Notes: generated by a model from the letters alone, not told the origin. Positions 35,078 to 43,624 are shown, counted from the first letter of the stretch. The stretch: DNA of 64,000 nucleotides from Sulfurospirillum sp. UBA4058 (GCA_002382085.1 DFZK01000007.1:62001-126000), one strand, 5' to 3'. Program-made: numbers and translations.

Positions 35078-36990
35078 CAGAAAATCCATTGCAAGGAGAC
35101 AAAAATGCTTCGATCGCTATCGTCTTCGAGCATGAAAGTGCCGCTAACGTTTTCTTGATAGAGCGAGCGTGTCGATTTGTCGAGAATATTATTGATCTTG
35201 ATGCTATAGCTTAGATCTTTTGTCAGATGGTAGGTTGTGCCGAGGCTCACATTATAACTGGATGGGACACGGATAGTCTCGTAACGGTAGGCATTTTTGT
35301 AAATTAAAGAGGTAAAGTAATCCCACTTTTGGTAACTACCCATGTATTTAATATATCCGCCCTTCGTTGAATTATTGATCGTTTCGCTGAGCGTCGACGT
35401 GTAGTAGTTGAGATGAAGTTTGTCGTTACGCGACAATGCGTATTCGTAATCAAAGATCAGTCCTTCGGTATGGATCGTATGATCGACGTTTAAAAAGCCG
35501 ACCGTAGGATCGTAATAGATAAAATCGTCGATTGCGACATGATCGTAGGTAACGTTCACTTTGGATTCGCCGAGCGTCAGTGCCGCTTCCACGGTGTAAA
35601 AACGGTAACGTTGCGATTGGAGTTCTTTATCAAAAAAGGCGGCATAATCGATCGTATAAAAGGTAGGTGCAATAGCCGTTTTCGTGTAAAAGCTCTTCAA
35701 CCCGAGATAATCCGTCGGCGTATAAATCGCTCCGATACGGTAAAGTGAATCGGTCGAGTCTTCCATAAAACCGTTACGTCGATGTCTGTCCGATTTTGCA
35801 TTGGCGACTAAGGTAACGTCATCGCTTAATCGGTAACTGTCTTGTACGATCAAAGAGCCGATCGTTTCGGTATCGAAGTCATTGTATGCTCCTACGTCGG
35901 TCGTTTGATGAAGAAAATTGGTCGTTGTTCTATGGTTGACGTCGTAGCTTTTGTGTTGAACGTTGATTGCCGTTAGAAACGTATTGTCATCACCGGCAAA
36001 TGTTTTCGAAAGAAAAGCGTTGGTTTTAAAAACCTCGAGTTCTTCGTCAAATACGACAGGAATCGTTAATCCTAAATGTGTTAAATCGAGTACGGGAACG
36101 AGCCATAATCCTTGAGCATTCTCTTCGTAGTAGTCCCTCTTATTTGCATCAAAGGAGAGATTGGTTTTGATCGAACGGTCATCTAAAAAAAATTGCGTTA
36201 CGTCAACAAAAAAATCTTTGGATCGCATACGTCCGTCATCGGGTATCGCATCGATGGAAAGGCCTGCGTAATTGTTGCTTGAAAAGTCGGTATACGCCGC
36301 GGTAACGCGAGAAGTTTCGTTACTTGCATCGGCAAAGAGATACCTGCGTATTCCGTTAGCGTTAAGGGTTTGATTTTTATAATCCGACTCTTTGAGTGTT
36401 CGAGATTGATTGACGAACATAAGGTATTTCCAACCGTTTTCAAGGGTTTGTGATTGCGTAAAACTTTGCGAATACGCTTTTTTGGAATTAACGCCGAGAT
36501 TCATTTCCGAAGCATTTTCTTTTTCGGGCTCTTTGGTGTAGATACGAATATAATAAATCCCCGTTTCGTTACCGAAAGAAAAAGAACTCTCCCCGTAATA
36601 AATTTCGACGTGGTCGATAAAATCCAGCGGAAGATCACCCCATGAAAGTAAAGTCGATTGGTCGTATCCGGAGCTGAGTTCATGATCGTTGATAAAAAAG
36701 CGGAAAAAACCGCTCGTTGTCGTTTTCGTACCGACTAAAGAAGGGGTGGAAAGTCCAAAGCGGTTAGAGTTGACGTTAAAAACGGGTAATTCTCGAAGAA
36801 TGTCGTTGAGCGTACGATACTGCATCAAACGAATCTCTTGCTGAGAATAATGGATCACATGTCCGATCTTTTCATCGACGGTTTGCAGGGAATTATCGGA
36901 GGCACGCTCATATTCGTTTAGTAAATAATCGATCGTTTCGCTGAATGCAAAAGAAGCGGATAAAGCGAAGCATAGAAAAATTTTGATCAA
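35077..36990 (-). CDS. TonB-dependent outer-membrane receptor
   Basis: A 637-residue protein with a signal peptide (MIKIFLCFALSASFAFSE), a plug domain (RTLNDILRELPVFNV, FFINDHELSSG, FIDHVEIYYGESSFSFG) and a 22-strand-type beta-barrel ending in an aromatic residue (SLQWIF). It should import or sense a large ligand using TonB energy. The protein is shorter than most siderophore receptors. No ABC uptake genes are nearby; instead the two coupled downstream genes encode a periplasmic protein and a cyclic di-GMP enzyme, suggesting a sensory role. A Fur-family gene lies directly upstream. Confidence 0.88.
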   Translation of the reverse strand: MIKIFLCFALSASFAFSETIDYLLNEYERASDNSLQTVDEKIGHVIHYSQQEIRLMQYRTLNDILRELPVFNVNSNRFGLSTPSLVGTKTTTSGFFRFFINDHELSSGYDQSTLLSWGDLPLDFIDHVEIYYGESSFSFGNETGIYYIRIYTKEPEKENASEMNLGVNSKKAYSQSFTQSQTLENGWKYLMFVNQSRTLKESDYKNQTLNANGIRRYLFADASNETSRVTAAYTDFSSNNYAGLSIDAIPDDGRMRSKDFFVDVTQFFLDDRSIKTNLSFDANKRDYYEENAQGLWLVPVLDLTHLGLTIPVVFDEELEVFKTNAFLSKTFAGDDNTFLTAINVQHKSYDVNHRTTTNFLHQTTDVGAYNDFDTETIGSLIVQDSYRLSDDVTLVANAKSDRHRRNGFMEDSTDSLYRIGAIYTPTDYLGLKSFYTKTAIAPTFYTIDYAAFFDKELQSQRYRFYTVEAALTLGESKVNVTYDHVAIDDFIYYDPTVGFLNVDHTIHTEGLIFDYEYALSRNDKLHLNYYTSTLSETINNSTKGGYIKYMGSYQKWDYFTSLIYKNAYRYETIRVPSSYNVSLGTTYHLTKDLSYSIKINNILDKSTRSLYQENVSGTFMLEDDSDRSIFVSLQWIF

Positions 36991-37010
36991 AATAACGATA
37001 CCTTTTAGTG

Positions 37011-37106
37011 TTTACCGCGACTGCATGGGTGCATACGATAGTTTACAGTATAAAAAAAGAGAACTTAATATCTTATAATTTTTATGAAACGGTAACGTAT
37101 CGGTAA
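37011..37106 (-). promoter_or_regulatory. TonB operon promoter with repeated CGGTAA elements
   Basis: On the minus strand TATACT (37052-37047) is a good -10 box. Upstream of it, CGGTAA occurs twice as a direct repeat eleven bases apart (37090-37095 and 37101-37106 on the plus strand). A third copy lies in the opposite orientation at 37011-37017. One helical turn between direct repeats is typical of response-regulator or activator sites. Confidence 0.4.
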
Positions 37107-37130
37107 TCAAAAAGAATAATACGCTCAAGT

Positions 37131-37535
37131 TTAAGAGCGGCAGTGTTGGCAAATACCGTTCATCACCATAAAGCTGCTATTGATCGTAAAGCCGCTTTGA
37201 TGAGAGATTGCTTCTAAAAGAGGTTTCGTATCGATAAAAATATCTTCGACACTACCGCATTTTGAGCATAAAAGATGAATATGCGGTACTTTTTTGATTT
37301 CGTATTGTTGTTTTTGGTGCGGAAGTTTCACTTCTTCTAGAATATGAAAACTGATAAGATCGTTAATATTACGATAAAGAGTGGCTTTCGACATCGTCGG
37401 ATATTTACGGATAATCACCTCAAAAAGCGTATCAATGTCGATATGTCCGAACTGATCGATAGAATCGAGTATCGCTAAACGTTGATGCGTTGATTTGAGA
37501 TTGCTTGCTTTGAGAACATCTTTAAATCTTTCCAT
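37131..37535 (-). CDS. Fur-family metal-dependent regulator (Fur or PerR type)
   Basis: A 134-residue repressor with an N-terminal winged helix (STHQRLAILDSIDQFGHIDIDTL, MSKATLYRNINDL) and a C-terminal metal and dimer domain with HIHLLCSKCGSVEDIF and a final CQHC. The two CxxC pairs form the structural zinc site, and the His-rich stretch carries the sensing metal. Its divergent neighbour is a cytochrome c peroxidase, which favours a peroxide-sensing PerR role. The TonB receptor gene downstream on the same strand would suit an iron-sensing Fur. The sequence alone does not decide. An array of half-sites lies in the shared promoter. Confidence 0.85.
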   Translation of the reverse strand: MERFKDVLKASNLKSTHQRLAILDSIDQFGHIDIDTLFEVIIRKYPTMSKATLYRNINDLISFHILEEVKLPHQKQQYEIKKVPHIHLLCSKCGSVEDIFIDTKPLLEAISHQSGFTINSSFMVMNGICQHCRS

Positions 37536-37624
37536 AAAGCAGACTTGTCCTTTATAATAATGTTGAAAATACCGTAAATGTCGTAATTTTATAGCAGTAG
37601 AGCTTAATAAGATATTAACTATCC

Positions 37625-37699
37625 TATTTAAGAATAATTAATTATAGGAATAAATTCTAAATAAGATTAATTACTATTTAAGATAGATATCTTTATAAT
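37625..37699 (+). promoter_or_regulatory. Cytochrome c peroxidase promoter with three alternating half-sites
   Basis: TATTTAAGA occurs at 37625-37633 and 37675-37683. The inverted near-copy TTCTAAATA lies at 37655-37663. The TATAAT box is at 37694-37699, so the last half-site falls in the spacer region. This is a plausible operator for the divergent Fur/PerR-type regulator. Confidence 0.45.
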
Positions 37700-37727
37700 G
37701 CTTTTACATTCTTAAAAAGGAGATGAA

Positions 37728-38756
37728 ATGCAAATTTCTAAGGTTCTAAGCCTTTGTGCGTTAAGTGCTACCGTAGTTTTCGGTGCAAACAGCTTGGTAG
37801 AAAAAGTGAAACAAAACGGAATTGAGGCGATTCCCGTAAGTCAGCTTGAGGTTTTAAAACTAATTGATGATCCTAAAGATCCTATCACTTCGGCAAAAGT
37901 GGAGCTTGGAAAGAAACTCTATTTCGATCCGAGAATGTCACGTAGCTCTTTAATTAGCTGTAATACCTGTCATAACCTCGCTATCGGCGGTACGGACGGT
38001 ATTAGTGCGGCGATCGGGCACGGATGGACGGCCAATCCGCATCATCTGAACTCTCCGACGGTTTACAACTCCGCCTTTTTTAAAGCACAATTTTGGGACG
38101 GTAGAAGCCCGCATTTAGCCGATCAAGCACAAGGTCCCGTTCAAGCAGGTCCGGAAATGGCGGCACCGCCTAAATTAGTTGAAGAGCGCATTAATTCGAT
38201 TCCGGCTTATGTGGAAGAGTTTAAATTTGCCTACGGCGATAACGTGAAAATTTCGTTTGAGAAGATTACTTCGACGATTGCTATTTTTGAGAAGACGTTG
38301 GTGACGCCTTCACGCTTCGATGATTTTATGAACGGAAACGATAACGCGCTCTCCAAAGCCGAAAAAGAAGGCTTGGAAGTCTTTATCGATAAAGGATGTG
38401 CGGCGTGCCATAACGGTATCGCTTTAGGCGGTACGATGCAAGCGTTTCAAGTAGCGGGAAAATATAAGTTTGCACAAGTCGGAGATTTTAAAGGCGATGC
38501 AAACGGAATGGTCAAAACACCGACGTTGAGAAATATTACCGAAACGGCTCCGTATTTTCATAACGGTGCGATTTGGACGTTGAAAGATGCGATCAAAGAG
38601 ATGGGAAGTACGCAACTGGGTATTACGATTACCGATGCGGAAAGTGCTAAAATCGAGACGTTTTTAAAGACCTTAAAAGGAAGAAAACCGGTTATTACCT
38701 ATCCTGAACTTCCGGAAAGCAGTGAAAAAACACCAAAACCCGATGCAAAACTCTAA
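37728..38756 (+). CDS. Di-haem cytochrome c peroxidase
   Basis: A 342-residue periplasmic protein with a signal peptide (MQISKVLSLCALSATVVFGA). It has two c-type haem sites, CNTCH (near residue 80) and CAACH (near 224). The segment FWDGRSPHLADQAQGPVQAGPEMA and the C-terminal TPTLRNITETAPYFHNGAIWTL are signatures of bacterial cytochrome c peroxidases (MauG/CcpA family). It reduces hydrogen peroxide to water using electrons from cytochrome c, a standard periplasmic peroxide defence in Campylobacterota. The start has AAAAAGGAGATG upstream. A likely peroxide- or iron-sensing regulator is divergent. Confidence 0.95.
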   Translation: MQISKVLSLCALSATVVFGANSLVEKVKQNGIEAIPVSQLEVLKLIDDPKDPITSAKVELGKKLYFDPRMSRSSLISCNTCHNLAIGGTDGISAAIGHGWTANPHHLNSPTVYNSAFFKAQFWDGRSPHLADQAQGPVQAGPEMAAPPKLVEERINSIPAYVEEFKFAYGDNVKISFEKITSTIAIFEKTLVTPSRFDDFMNGNDNALSKAEKEGLEVFIDKGCAACHNGIALGGTMQAFQVAGKYKFAQVGDFKGDANGMVKTPTLRNITETAPYFHNGAIWTLKDAIKEMGSTQLGITITDAESAKIETFLKTLKGRKPVITYPELPESSEKTPKPDAKL

Positions 38757-38812
38757 TCGGCTTTTCACAATGCTATAGAGCGTTTCCGTTTCAAGAGAAC
38801 GGCTATAGAGTA

Positions 38813-38837
38813 GGCTCCTTGGATTTGCCGAGGAGCC
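38813..38837. terminator. Bidirectional terminator between peroxidase and nadD-rsfS
   Basis: GGCTCCTTGG (38813-38822), ATTTG, CCGAGGAGCC (38828-38837) form a 10-bp stem with one G-T pair. It lies between two convergent genes. A second imperfect hairpin with CTATAG ends precedes it (about 38773-38808). Confidence 0.7.
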
Positions 38838-38851
38838 GTTAAAACGCTTGC

Positions 38852-39196
38852 TTACTCGACGCTTCTTACTTTTTTCATCTCTTCTTCTCTTTCTTTGAGA
38901 AAAACTTCGATATTGTATTTTTTGCGGTACTCGGGCGTCATAAGATGAATTAACAGATCGCCCATATCGATTACCGTCCAATTATCGTCGGCATCGACGT
39001 TTAAAAAATTCTCTCCCGCACTTTTCAGTTCGGTTTTAAGATGATCGAGTAAGGAGAGTCCGTGTCGTTCTCCCATCGTACTTGCAATAATAACGGTGTT
39101 GACGAAATAGTCTTTTCCGCTCATATCAAACACTTGTATATCTTCCGCTTTTTTATCACTTAACGCGGTGATAATTCTTTCGATTCTATTGTCCAT
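38852..39196 (-). CDS. rsfS: RsfS (ribosomal silencing factor) from internal start
   Basis: A 114-residue RsfS/Iojap protein if translation begins at the internal ATG (39196). It binds ribosomal protein L14 and blocks subunit joining under starvation. Family signatures are KKAEDIQVFDMSGKDYFVNTVIIAS, the ERHGLSLLDHLK helix and DNWTVIDMGDLLIHLMTPEYRKKYNIE. The strong AAGGAA (39206-39201) at a proper distance argues that this start is used. In C. jejuni nadD and rsfS are adjacent separate genes. Confidence 0.75.
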   Translation of the reverse strand: MDNRIERIITALSDKKAEDIQVFDMSGKDYFVNTVIIASTMGERHGLSLLDHLKTELKSAGENFLNVDADDNWTVIDMGDLLIHLMTPEYRKKYNIEVFLKEREEEMKKVRSVE

Positions 39197-39733
39197 TGGA
39201 TTCCTTGTGTAAAACGCTATCACTTCATTTTCGATGGCTTTGGGGATAAATCTCGGGTCCAAAAACGAGCGCAGCTTTGAAGAGCTGATATTAACATTAA
39301 TCGGTAAAATTTTCAAGTCTTCGGGCGGAATGAAGCTTCCTCGTTGGGCAACAACGATTTCGACGTTTTCGACAATCTCTTCGTAGCGATTCCACCGCGG
39401 AAGATTCGCATACGAATCGCTTCCGACGATGAGGTAGCAATGGGCATTCGGGTAAAGGCTCTTTACATGTAAAATCGTTTCGATCGTCGGTACTTGCCTT
39501 TGCTGATCGACTTCGTAAGAAAGAACCTCGACGTCTGAAAGGCGACAAAACATACGTTTAAGCCATTCGAGTCGCATCGATGCCGGTGCGCAAAAGCTCT
39601 CTTTAAAAGGGCTGAGGTAGGTTGGCACGATGAAGAGTTTGGAAAGATTGAGACGGCGCAGTGCTTCCAGTACGATTTTTTCGTGAGCCGTATGCGGCGG
39701 ATCGAACGAGCCGCCAAAAATAGCGATATGCAA
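38852..39733 (-). CDS. nadD: NadD-RsfS in-frame fusion: nicotinate-nucleotide adenylyltransferase plus ribosome silencing factor
   Basis: One uninterrupted frame of 293 codons. Residues 1-179 are NadD (IAIFGGSFDPPHTAHEKIVLEAL with the HxxH-type nucleotidyltransferase site, then KLRSFLDPRFIPKAI near the end), which adenylylates nicotinate mononucleotide in NAD synthesis. Residues 180-293 are RsfS/Iojap, normally a separate protein. No stop lies between them. The junction reads FYTRNPMDNRIE, and the M has AAGGAA six bases upstream, so RsfS can also be made alone. The products may therefore be a fusion, two proteins, or both. A TTTACATGTAAA palindrome lies in the nadD part (39462-39473). Confidence 0.9.
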   Translation of the reverse strand: MHIAIFGGSFDPPHTAHEKIVLEALRRLNLSKLFIVPTYLSPFKESFCAPASMRLEWLKRMFCRLSDVEVLSYEVDQQRQVPTIETILHVKSLYPNAHCYLIVGSDSYANLPRWNRYEEIVENVEIVVAQRGSFIPPEDLKILPINVNISSSKLRSFLDPRFIPKAIENEVIAFYTRNPMDNRIERIITALSDKKAEDIQVFDMSGKDYFVNTVIIASTMGERHGLSLLDHLKTELKSAGENFLNVDADDNWTVIDMGDLLIHLMTPEYRKKYNIEVFLKEREEEMKKVRSVE

Positions 39734-39845
39734 CGGTGTGTCTTCCTTACTTTAAACTTTTTTATACCACATCTTTGGTAAAATAATTCGCTTTTATCAA
39801 AGCAAATTGTAGATTAAAACGACTATTATATCAAAAGGAAAACCT

Positions 39846-40847
39846 ATGGCACTCAAAATTGCTATAAACGGATTCGGTCGCATCGGAAGATGTGTCGCCA
39901 GAATTATCGATTCTCGCGATGACGTTGAACTTGTCTGCGTAAACGACACCGCAGATCGTGCTACCACAAAACAACTACTCAAATACGATAGCGTGCACGG
40001 CGGATTTTTAGGACATGTCGAATTGCTTGAAAATGATTATATGCAAATGGGAAAATCCAAAGTCAAAATGTTTTCCACCCGTGACGCCAAAGAGCTAAAC
40101 TTTGCCGATTACGGCGTAGACGTCGTTCTTGAGTGTACGGGTGCGCTTTTAACGCAAAAAGATATGCAGGTTTTTATCGATAACGGCATTAAAAAAGTCG
40201 TGCTTTCGGCCCCGGCGAAAGACGATACGCCGACATTTGTTTTAGGTGTCAATGAAGAGGCGTATGCCGGTCAAACGATTATTTCCAATGCCAGCTGTAC
40301 GACCAACTGTTTAGGTCCCGTCGCCAAAATATTAGACGATGCTTTCGGTATCGATAAAGGGCTGATGACGACCGTTCACTCTTACACCAACGATCAAAAT
40401 ATTTTAGACGTTAAACACCGTAAAAACGATTTACGTCGAGCACGTGCGGCGGCGGTCAATCTGATTCCGAGCAGTACCGGTGCGGCAAAAGCGATCGGCT
40501 TGGTGCTTCCGCATCTTAAAGGACGCTTACACGGACAAAGCGTGCGTGTACCGACGCCGAACGTTTCCATGGTCGATTTGAACGTTTTATTGAAAAAAGA
40601 GACAAGTAAAGAAGAGATTAACACGCTTTTTAGCGCGCAAGCCAACGGAAAACTCAAAGGTATTTTAGAAGTCGATACGGAGCAAAGAGTCTCCCAAGAT
40701 TTTGTAACCAGTTCATGGAGTTCTGTCGTTGCGCTTGATCTAACGCAAGTCATTTGCGGTGATATGGTTAAAGTCATGGCATGGTACGACAATGAGTGGG
40801 GTTATTCGACGCGTTTAGTCGATATGGCCGTTTACGTCAGCAAATAA
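39846..40847 (+). CDS. gap: Glyceraldehyde-3-phosphate dehydrogenase
   Basis: A 333-residue NAD(P)-dependent enzyme interconverting glyceraldehyde-3-phosphate and 1,3-bisphosphoglycerate. The N-terminal Rossmann motif is INGFGRIGRCVAR, the active site is SNASCTTNCLGPVAK with the catalytic Cys, and the C-terminus has WYDNEWGYSTRLVDM. It heads an operon gap-pgk-tpiA-fabI, with gaps of 14, 2 and 12 bases. In these organisms, which usually do not rely on sugar catabolism, the genes serve gluconeogenesis as well. The start has AAAAGGAAAACCT upstream. Confidence 0.99.
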   Translation: MALKIAINGFGRIGRCVARIIDSRDDVELVCVNDTADRATTKQLLKYDSVHGGFLGHVELLENDYMQMGKSKVKMFSTRDAKELNFADYGVDVVLECTGALLTQKDMQVFIDNGIKKVVLSAPAKDDTPTFVLGVNEEAYAGQTIISNASCTTNCLGPVAKILDDAFGIDKGLMTTVHSYTNDQNILDVKHRKNDLRRARAAAVNLIPSSTGAAKAIGLVLPHLKGRLHGQSVRVPTPNVSMVDLNVLLKKETSKEEINTLFSAQANGKLKGILEVDTEQRVSQDFVTSSWSSVVALDLTQVICGDMVKVMAWYDNEWGYSTRLVDMAVYVSK

Positions 40848-40861
40848 AGTAAGGAAAAAAG

Positions 40862-42061
40862 ATGATTCGTTCCATTAGAGATCTCGATATCGCAGGTAAA
40901 AAAGTTTTTATTCGGTGTGATTTTAACGTGCCTTTAGACGAGTTTGCCAATATTACCGACGATCGCAGGGTTCGTTCGGCAATTCCGACGATTCGCTATT
41001 GTTTGGATCACGGATGTTCGATTATTTTAGCAAGCCATTTAGGCAGACCCAAAGGTGCCGTAGACGAGAAGTATTCTCTTGCACCCGTTCAAATGAGACT
41101 TAAGCGTCTTTTAGACAAAGAAGTTGTTTTAAGTTCGGACGTCATCGGCAAAGATGCGACCGAAAAAGCGGCGGCATTGCAAGCGGGAGAAATTTTACTT
41201 TTAGAGAACCTTCGTTTTTGCAAAGGCGAAACGGCAAACGACGAAGAGTTCGCCAAAGCACTTGCCGATATGGCGGAAGTTTATATTAACGATGCGTTTG
41301 GCGTATGCCATCGTGCGCATGCTTCGGTTGAGGCGATTACGCATTATTTCAGTGAAAAAACTTCGGCGGCGGGTTTCTTACTTCAAAAAGAGATCGAGTT
41401 CTCACGCAATTTGTTACGCCGTCCGACTCGCCCGTTTGTTGCGGTCGTAGGCGGAAGCAAAGTAAGCGGTAAACTTCAAGCCTTAGTCAACTTACTGCCT
41501 CGCGTCGATAAACTCGTTATCGGCGGCGGTATGGCGTTTACGTTTTTAAAAGCGCAAGGTCTTGATATCGGAAACTCAATCGTAGAAGACGAATTGATCG
41601 ATGAGGCTAATCGCGTGATGGAAGAGGCTAAGCGTTTGGGCGTAAAAATTTACCTTCCGGTCGACGTCGTTGCCGCGCAAACGTGTTCGCAAGACGCGAC
41701 GATTAAATTCGTGACGGTTCAAGAAATCCCTAAAGGCTGGATGGGGCTTGATATCGGACCGGCAACGTCTCGTCTTTTTAGGGAAGCACTTGCGGATGCA
41801 CAGACGATTTTATGGAACGGCCCGATGGGTGTTTTCGAGCTTGAAAAATTCTCTAAGGGAAGTTTTAAAATGTCGCACGATATTGCGCAAGCGCATGCAA
41901 CGACCGTCGTAGGCGGCGGTGATACGGCCGACGTGGTTGCACGTGCGGGAGACGCCGACGAGATGACGTTCATTTCTACGGGCGGCGGCGCAAGCTTGGA
42001 GCTTATCGAGGGCAAAGAGTTACCGGGCGTCAAAGTTCTCAGTCAAAGCGAAAGCGAATAA
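40862..42061 (+). CDS. pgk: Phosphoglycerate kinase
   Basis: A 399-residue two-lobed enzyme transferring phosphate between 1,3-bisphosphoglycerate and ADP. Signatures are VFIRCDFNVPLDE, ILASHLGRPKG, LLENLRFCKGE, VGGSKVSGKLQAL, WNGPMGVFELEKFSKGS and the C-terminal GGDTADVVARAG and STGGGASLELIEGKELPGV. Standard length. It sits between gap and tpiA and ends two bases before the tpiA start. Confidence 0.99.
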   Translation: MIRSIRDLDIAGKKVFIRCDFNVPLDEFANITDDRRVRSAIPTIRYCLDHGCSIILASHLGRPKGAVDEKYSLAPVQMRLKRLLDKEVVLSSDVIGKDATEKAAALQAGEILLLENLRFCKGETANDEEFAKALADMAEVYINDAFGVCHRAHASVEAITHYFSEKTSAAGFLLQKEIEFSRNLLRRPTRPFVAVVGGSKVSGKLQALVNLLPRVDKLVIGGGMAFTFLKAQGLDIGNSIVEDELIDEANRVMEEAKRLGVKIYLPVDVVAAQTCSQDATIKFVTVQEIPKGWMGLDIGPATSRLFREALADAQTILWNGPMGVFELEKFSKGSFKMSHDIAQAHATTVVGGGDTADVVARAGDADEMTFISTGGGASLELIEGKELPGVKVLSQSESE

Positions 42062-42063
42062 CG

Positions 42064-42777
42064 ATGATTATTGCGTCCAACTTTAAAACCAATTACACAA
42101 GAACCGGTGCAAAAACGTTTATTCAAACGATTCAAGCGTATATCGCACAGACAAAAAGCCGACAACAAGTGCGTATTTTTGCGCCTTTTACGGCATTGGA
42201 TCGTTTTAGCGAGCTTGACAACCTTAAAGTAGGGGCGCAAAACTTTTATCCGGTACAAAGCGGCTCGTATACCGGAGAAATCGGCTTTGAACAGCTCGAA
42301 GAGTTTGGAATCGAAAGCGTATTGATCGGGCATAGCGAACGTAGACATCTTTTAAAAGAGTCTCAAGCTTTTATCGCGCAAAAATACGATTTTGCCAAAG
42401 CACGAGAAGTGGAAATCGTCTATTGTATCGGTGAGCCTGCCGAGATTCGCGTTCAAGGCATCGATGCGGTCATGAGTTACCTTTGGGAGCAATTCGAGGG
42501 TATCGACGTACATTACGATCGTTTGGTTATTGCGTACGAGCCGGTCTGGGCGATCGGTACGGGGCTGAGTGCAAATTTAGACGACATCGACGAAGTATTA
42601 AGCCGTTTACGCGAGAAACTCTCAAAACCTCTTTTGTACGGGGGAAGCGTCAAAACGGAAAATATCGAATCCATCTTACGCGTCAAAGCATGCGAAGGCG
42701 TTTTGGTCGGAACGGCAAGTTGGAATGAAAATGCCTTTTGCGAAATGATTCGCATTGCAGATCACGTGAAAAAATAA
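42064..42777 (+). CDS. tpiA: Triosephosphate isomerase
   Basis: A 237-residue TIM-barrel enzyme. The substrate lysine region is IIASNFKTNYTRTG, the catalytic histidine is in LIGHSERR and the catalytic glutamate is in VIAYEPVWAIGTG. The phosphate loop is LYGGSVKTENI, followed by GVLVGTASW. It is a little shorter than most bacterial enzymes (about 250 residues), as is normal in Campylobacterota. In the same operon as gap and pgk. Confidence 0.98.
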   Translation: MIIASNFKTNYTRTGAKTFIQTIQAYIAQTKSRQQVRIFAPFTALDRFSELDNLKVGAQNFYPVQSGSYTGEIGFEQLEEFGIESVLIGHSERRHLLKESQAFIAQKYDFAKAREVEIVYCIGEPAEIRVQGIDAVMSYLWEQFEGIDVHYDRLVIAYEPVWAIGTGLSANLDDIDEVLSRLREKLSKPLLYGGSVKTENIESILRVKACEGVLVGTASWNENAFCEMIRIADHVKK

Positions 42778-42789
42778 GGAGTGTAGCAT

Positions 42790-43611
42790 ATGGTTATGAA
42801 GGGTAAAAAAGGTCTTATCGTAGGAATCGCCAATAACAAGTCCATCGCATACGGGATTGCAAAAGCATGTTATGAACAAGGTGCGGAATTAGCGTTTACG
42901 TATTTAAACGAATCGTTGGAAAAACGCGTACGTCCTATCGCCGAAGAGTTTAAAAGCGATAAAGTGTACGAACTGGACATCAACAATCCGGCGCATTTAG
43001 AAGCCCTTACCGTTTCGTTGGAAAAAGATTTCGGAAAGATCGATTTTGTCGTTCACTCCGTTGCATATGCCCCGAAAGAGGCACTAAGCGGCCATTTTAT
43101 CGATACGACCAAAGAGGCGTTTGATATTGCGCTTGGAACGTCTGCGTATTCGTTGGTTTCGCTTTCTAGAGCATGTTTACCCGTCTTGAACGACAACGGT
43201 TCTATCTTAACGCTTTCCTATTTAGGCGGACCGCGTTACGTACCGCATTACAACGTGATGGGTGTTGCTAAGGCGGCACTGGAAGCGAGCGTGCGTTACC
43301 TTGCCGTGGATTTGGGTAGTCGGGGAATCCGCGTTAACGCCATTAGTGCAGGACCGATCAAAACCTTGGCGGCAAGCGGTATCGGCGATTTTAGAATGAT
43401 CCTTCGTTGGAACGAAACCAACGCTCCGCTTCGTAAAAACGTGACGACCGATGAAGTCGGCAACAGCGGTATGTATCTTCTTAGCGATCTCTCCAGCGGC
43501 GTTACGGGCGAAGTCCATTACGTCGATGCGGGTTATAATATCATGGGCATGGGTAGAGACGAAACCGATGAAGAAGGGCATACCGTGCTTGCGTGGGATT
43601 TACAAAAGTAA
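42790..43611 (+). CDS. fabI: Enoyl-[acyl-carrier-protein] reductase
   Basis: A 273-residue short-chain dehydrogenase fold that carries out the last reduction of each fatty-acid elongation cycle. The nucleotide site is GLIVGIANNKSIAYGIAKA. The catalytic pair is Y-x6-K in YNVMGVAKAALEA. The substrate loop is NAISAGPIKTLAASGIGDF and the C-terminal HYVDAGYNIMGM is typical. FabI is the target of triclosan-type inhibitors. AAGGAGTG precedes the ATG at 42790; the methionine two codons on is an alternative start. It is the last gene of the glycolytic operon, a linkage shared with Campylobacter. Confidence 0.98.
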   Translation: MVMKGKKGLIVGIANNKSIAYGIAKACYEQGAELAFTYLNESLEKRVRPIAEEFKSDKVYELDINNPAHLEALTVSLEKDFGKIDFVVHSVAYAPKEALSGHFIDTTKEAFDIALGTSAYSLVSLSRACLPVLNDNGSILTLSYLGGPRYVPHYNVMGVAKAALEASVRYLAVDLGSRGIRVNAISAGPIKTLAASGIGDFRMILRWNETNAPLRKNVTTDEVGNSGMYLLSDLSSGVTGEVHYVDAGYNIMGMGRDETDEEGHTVLAWDLQK

Positions 43612-43624
43612 GGATCATCGTATT

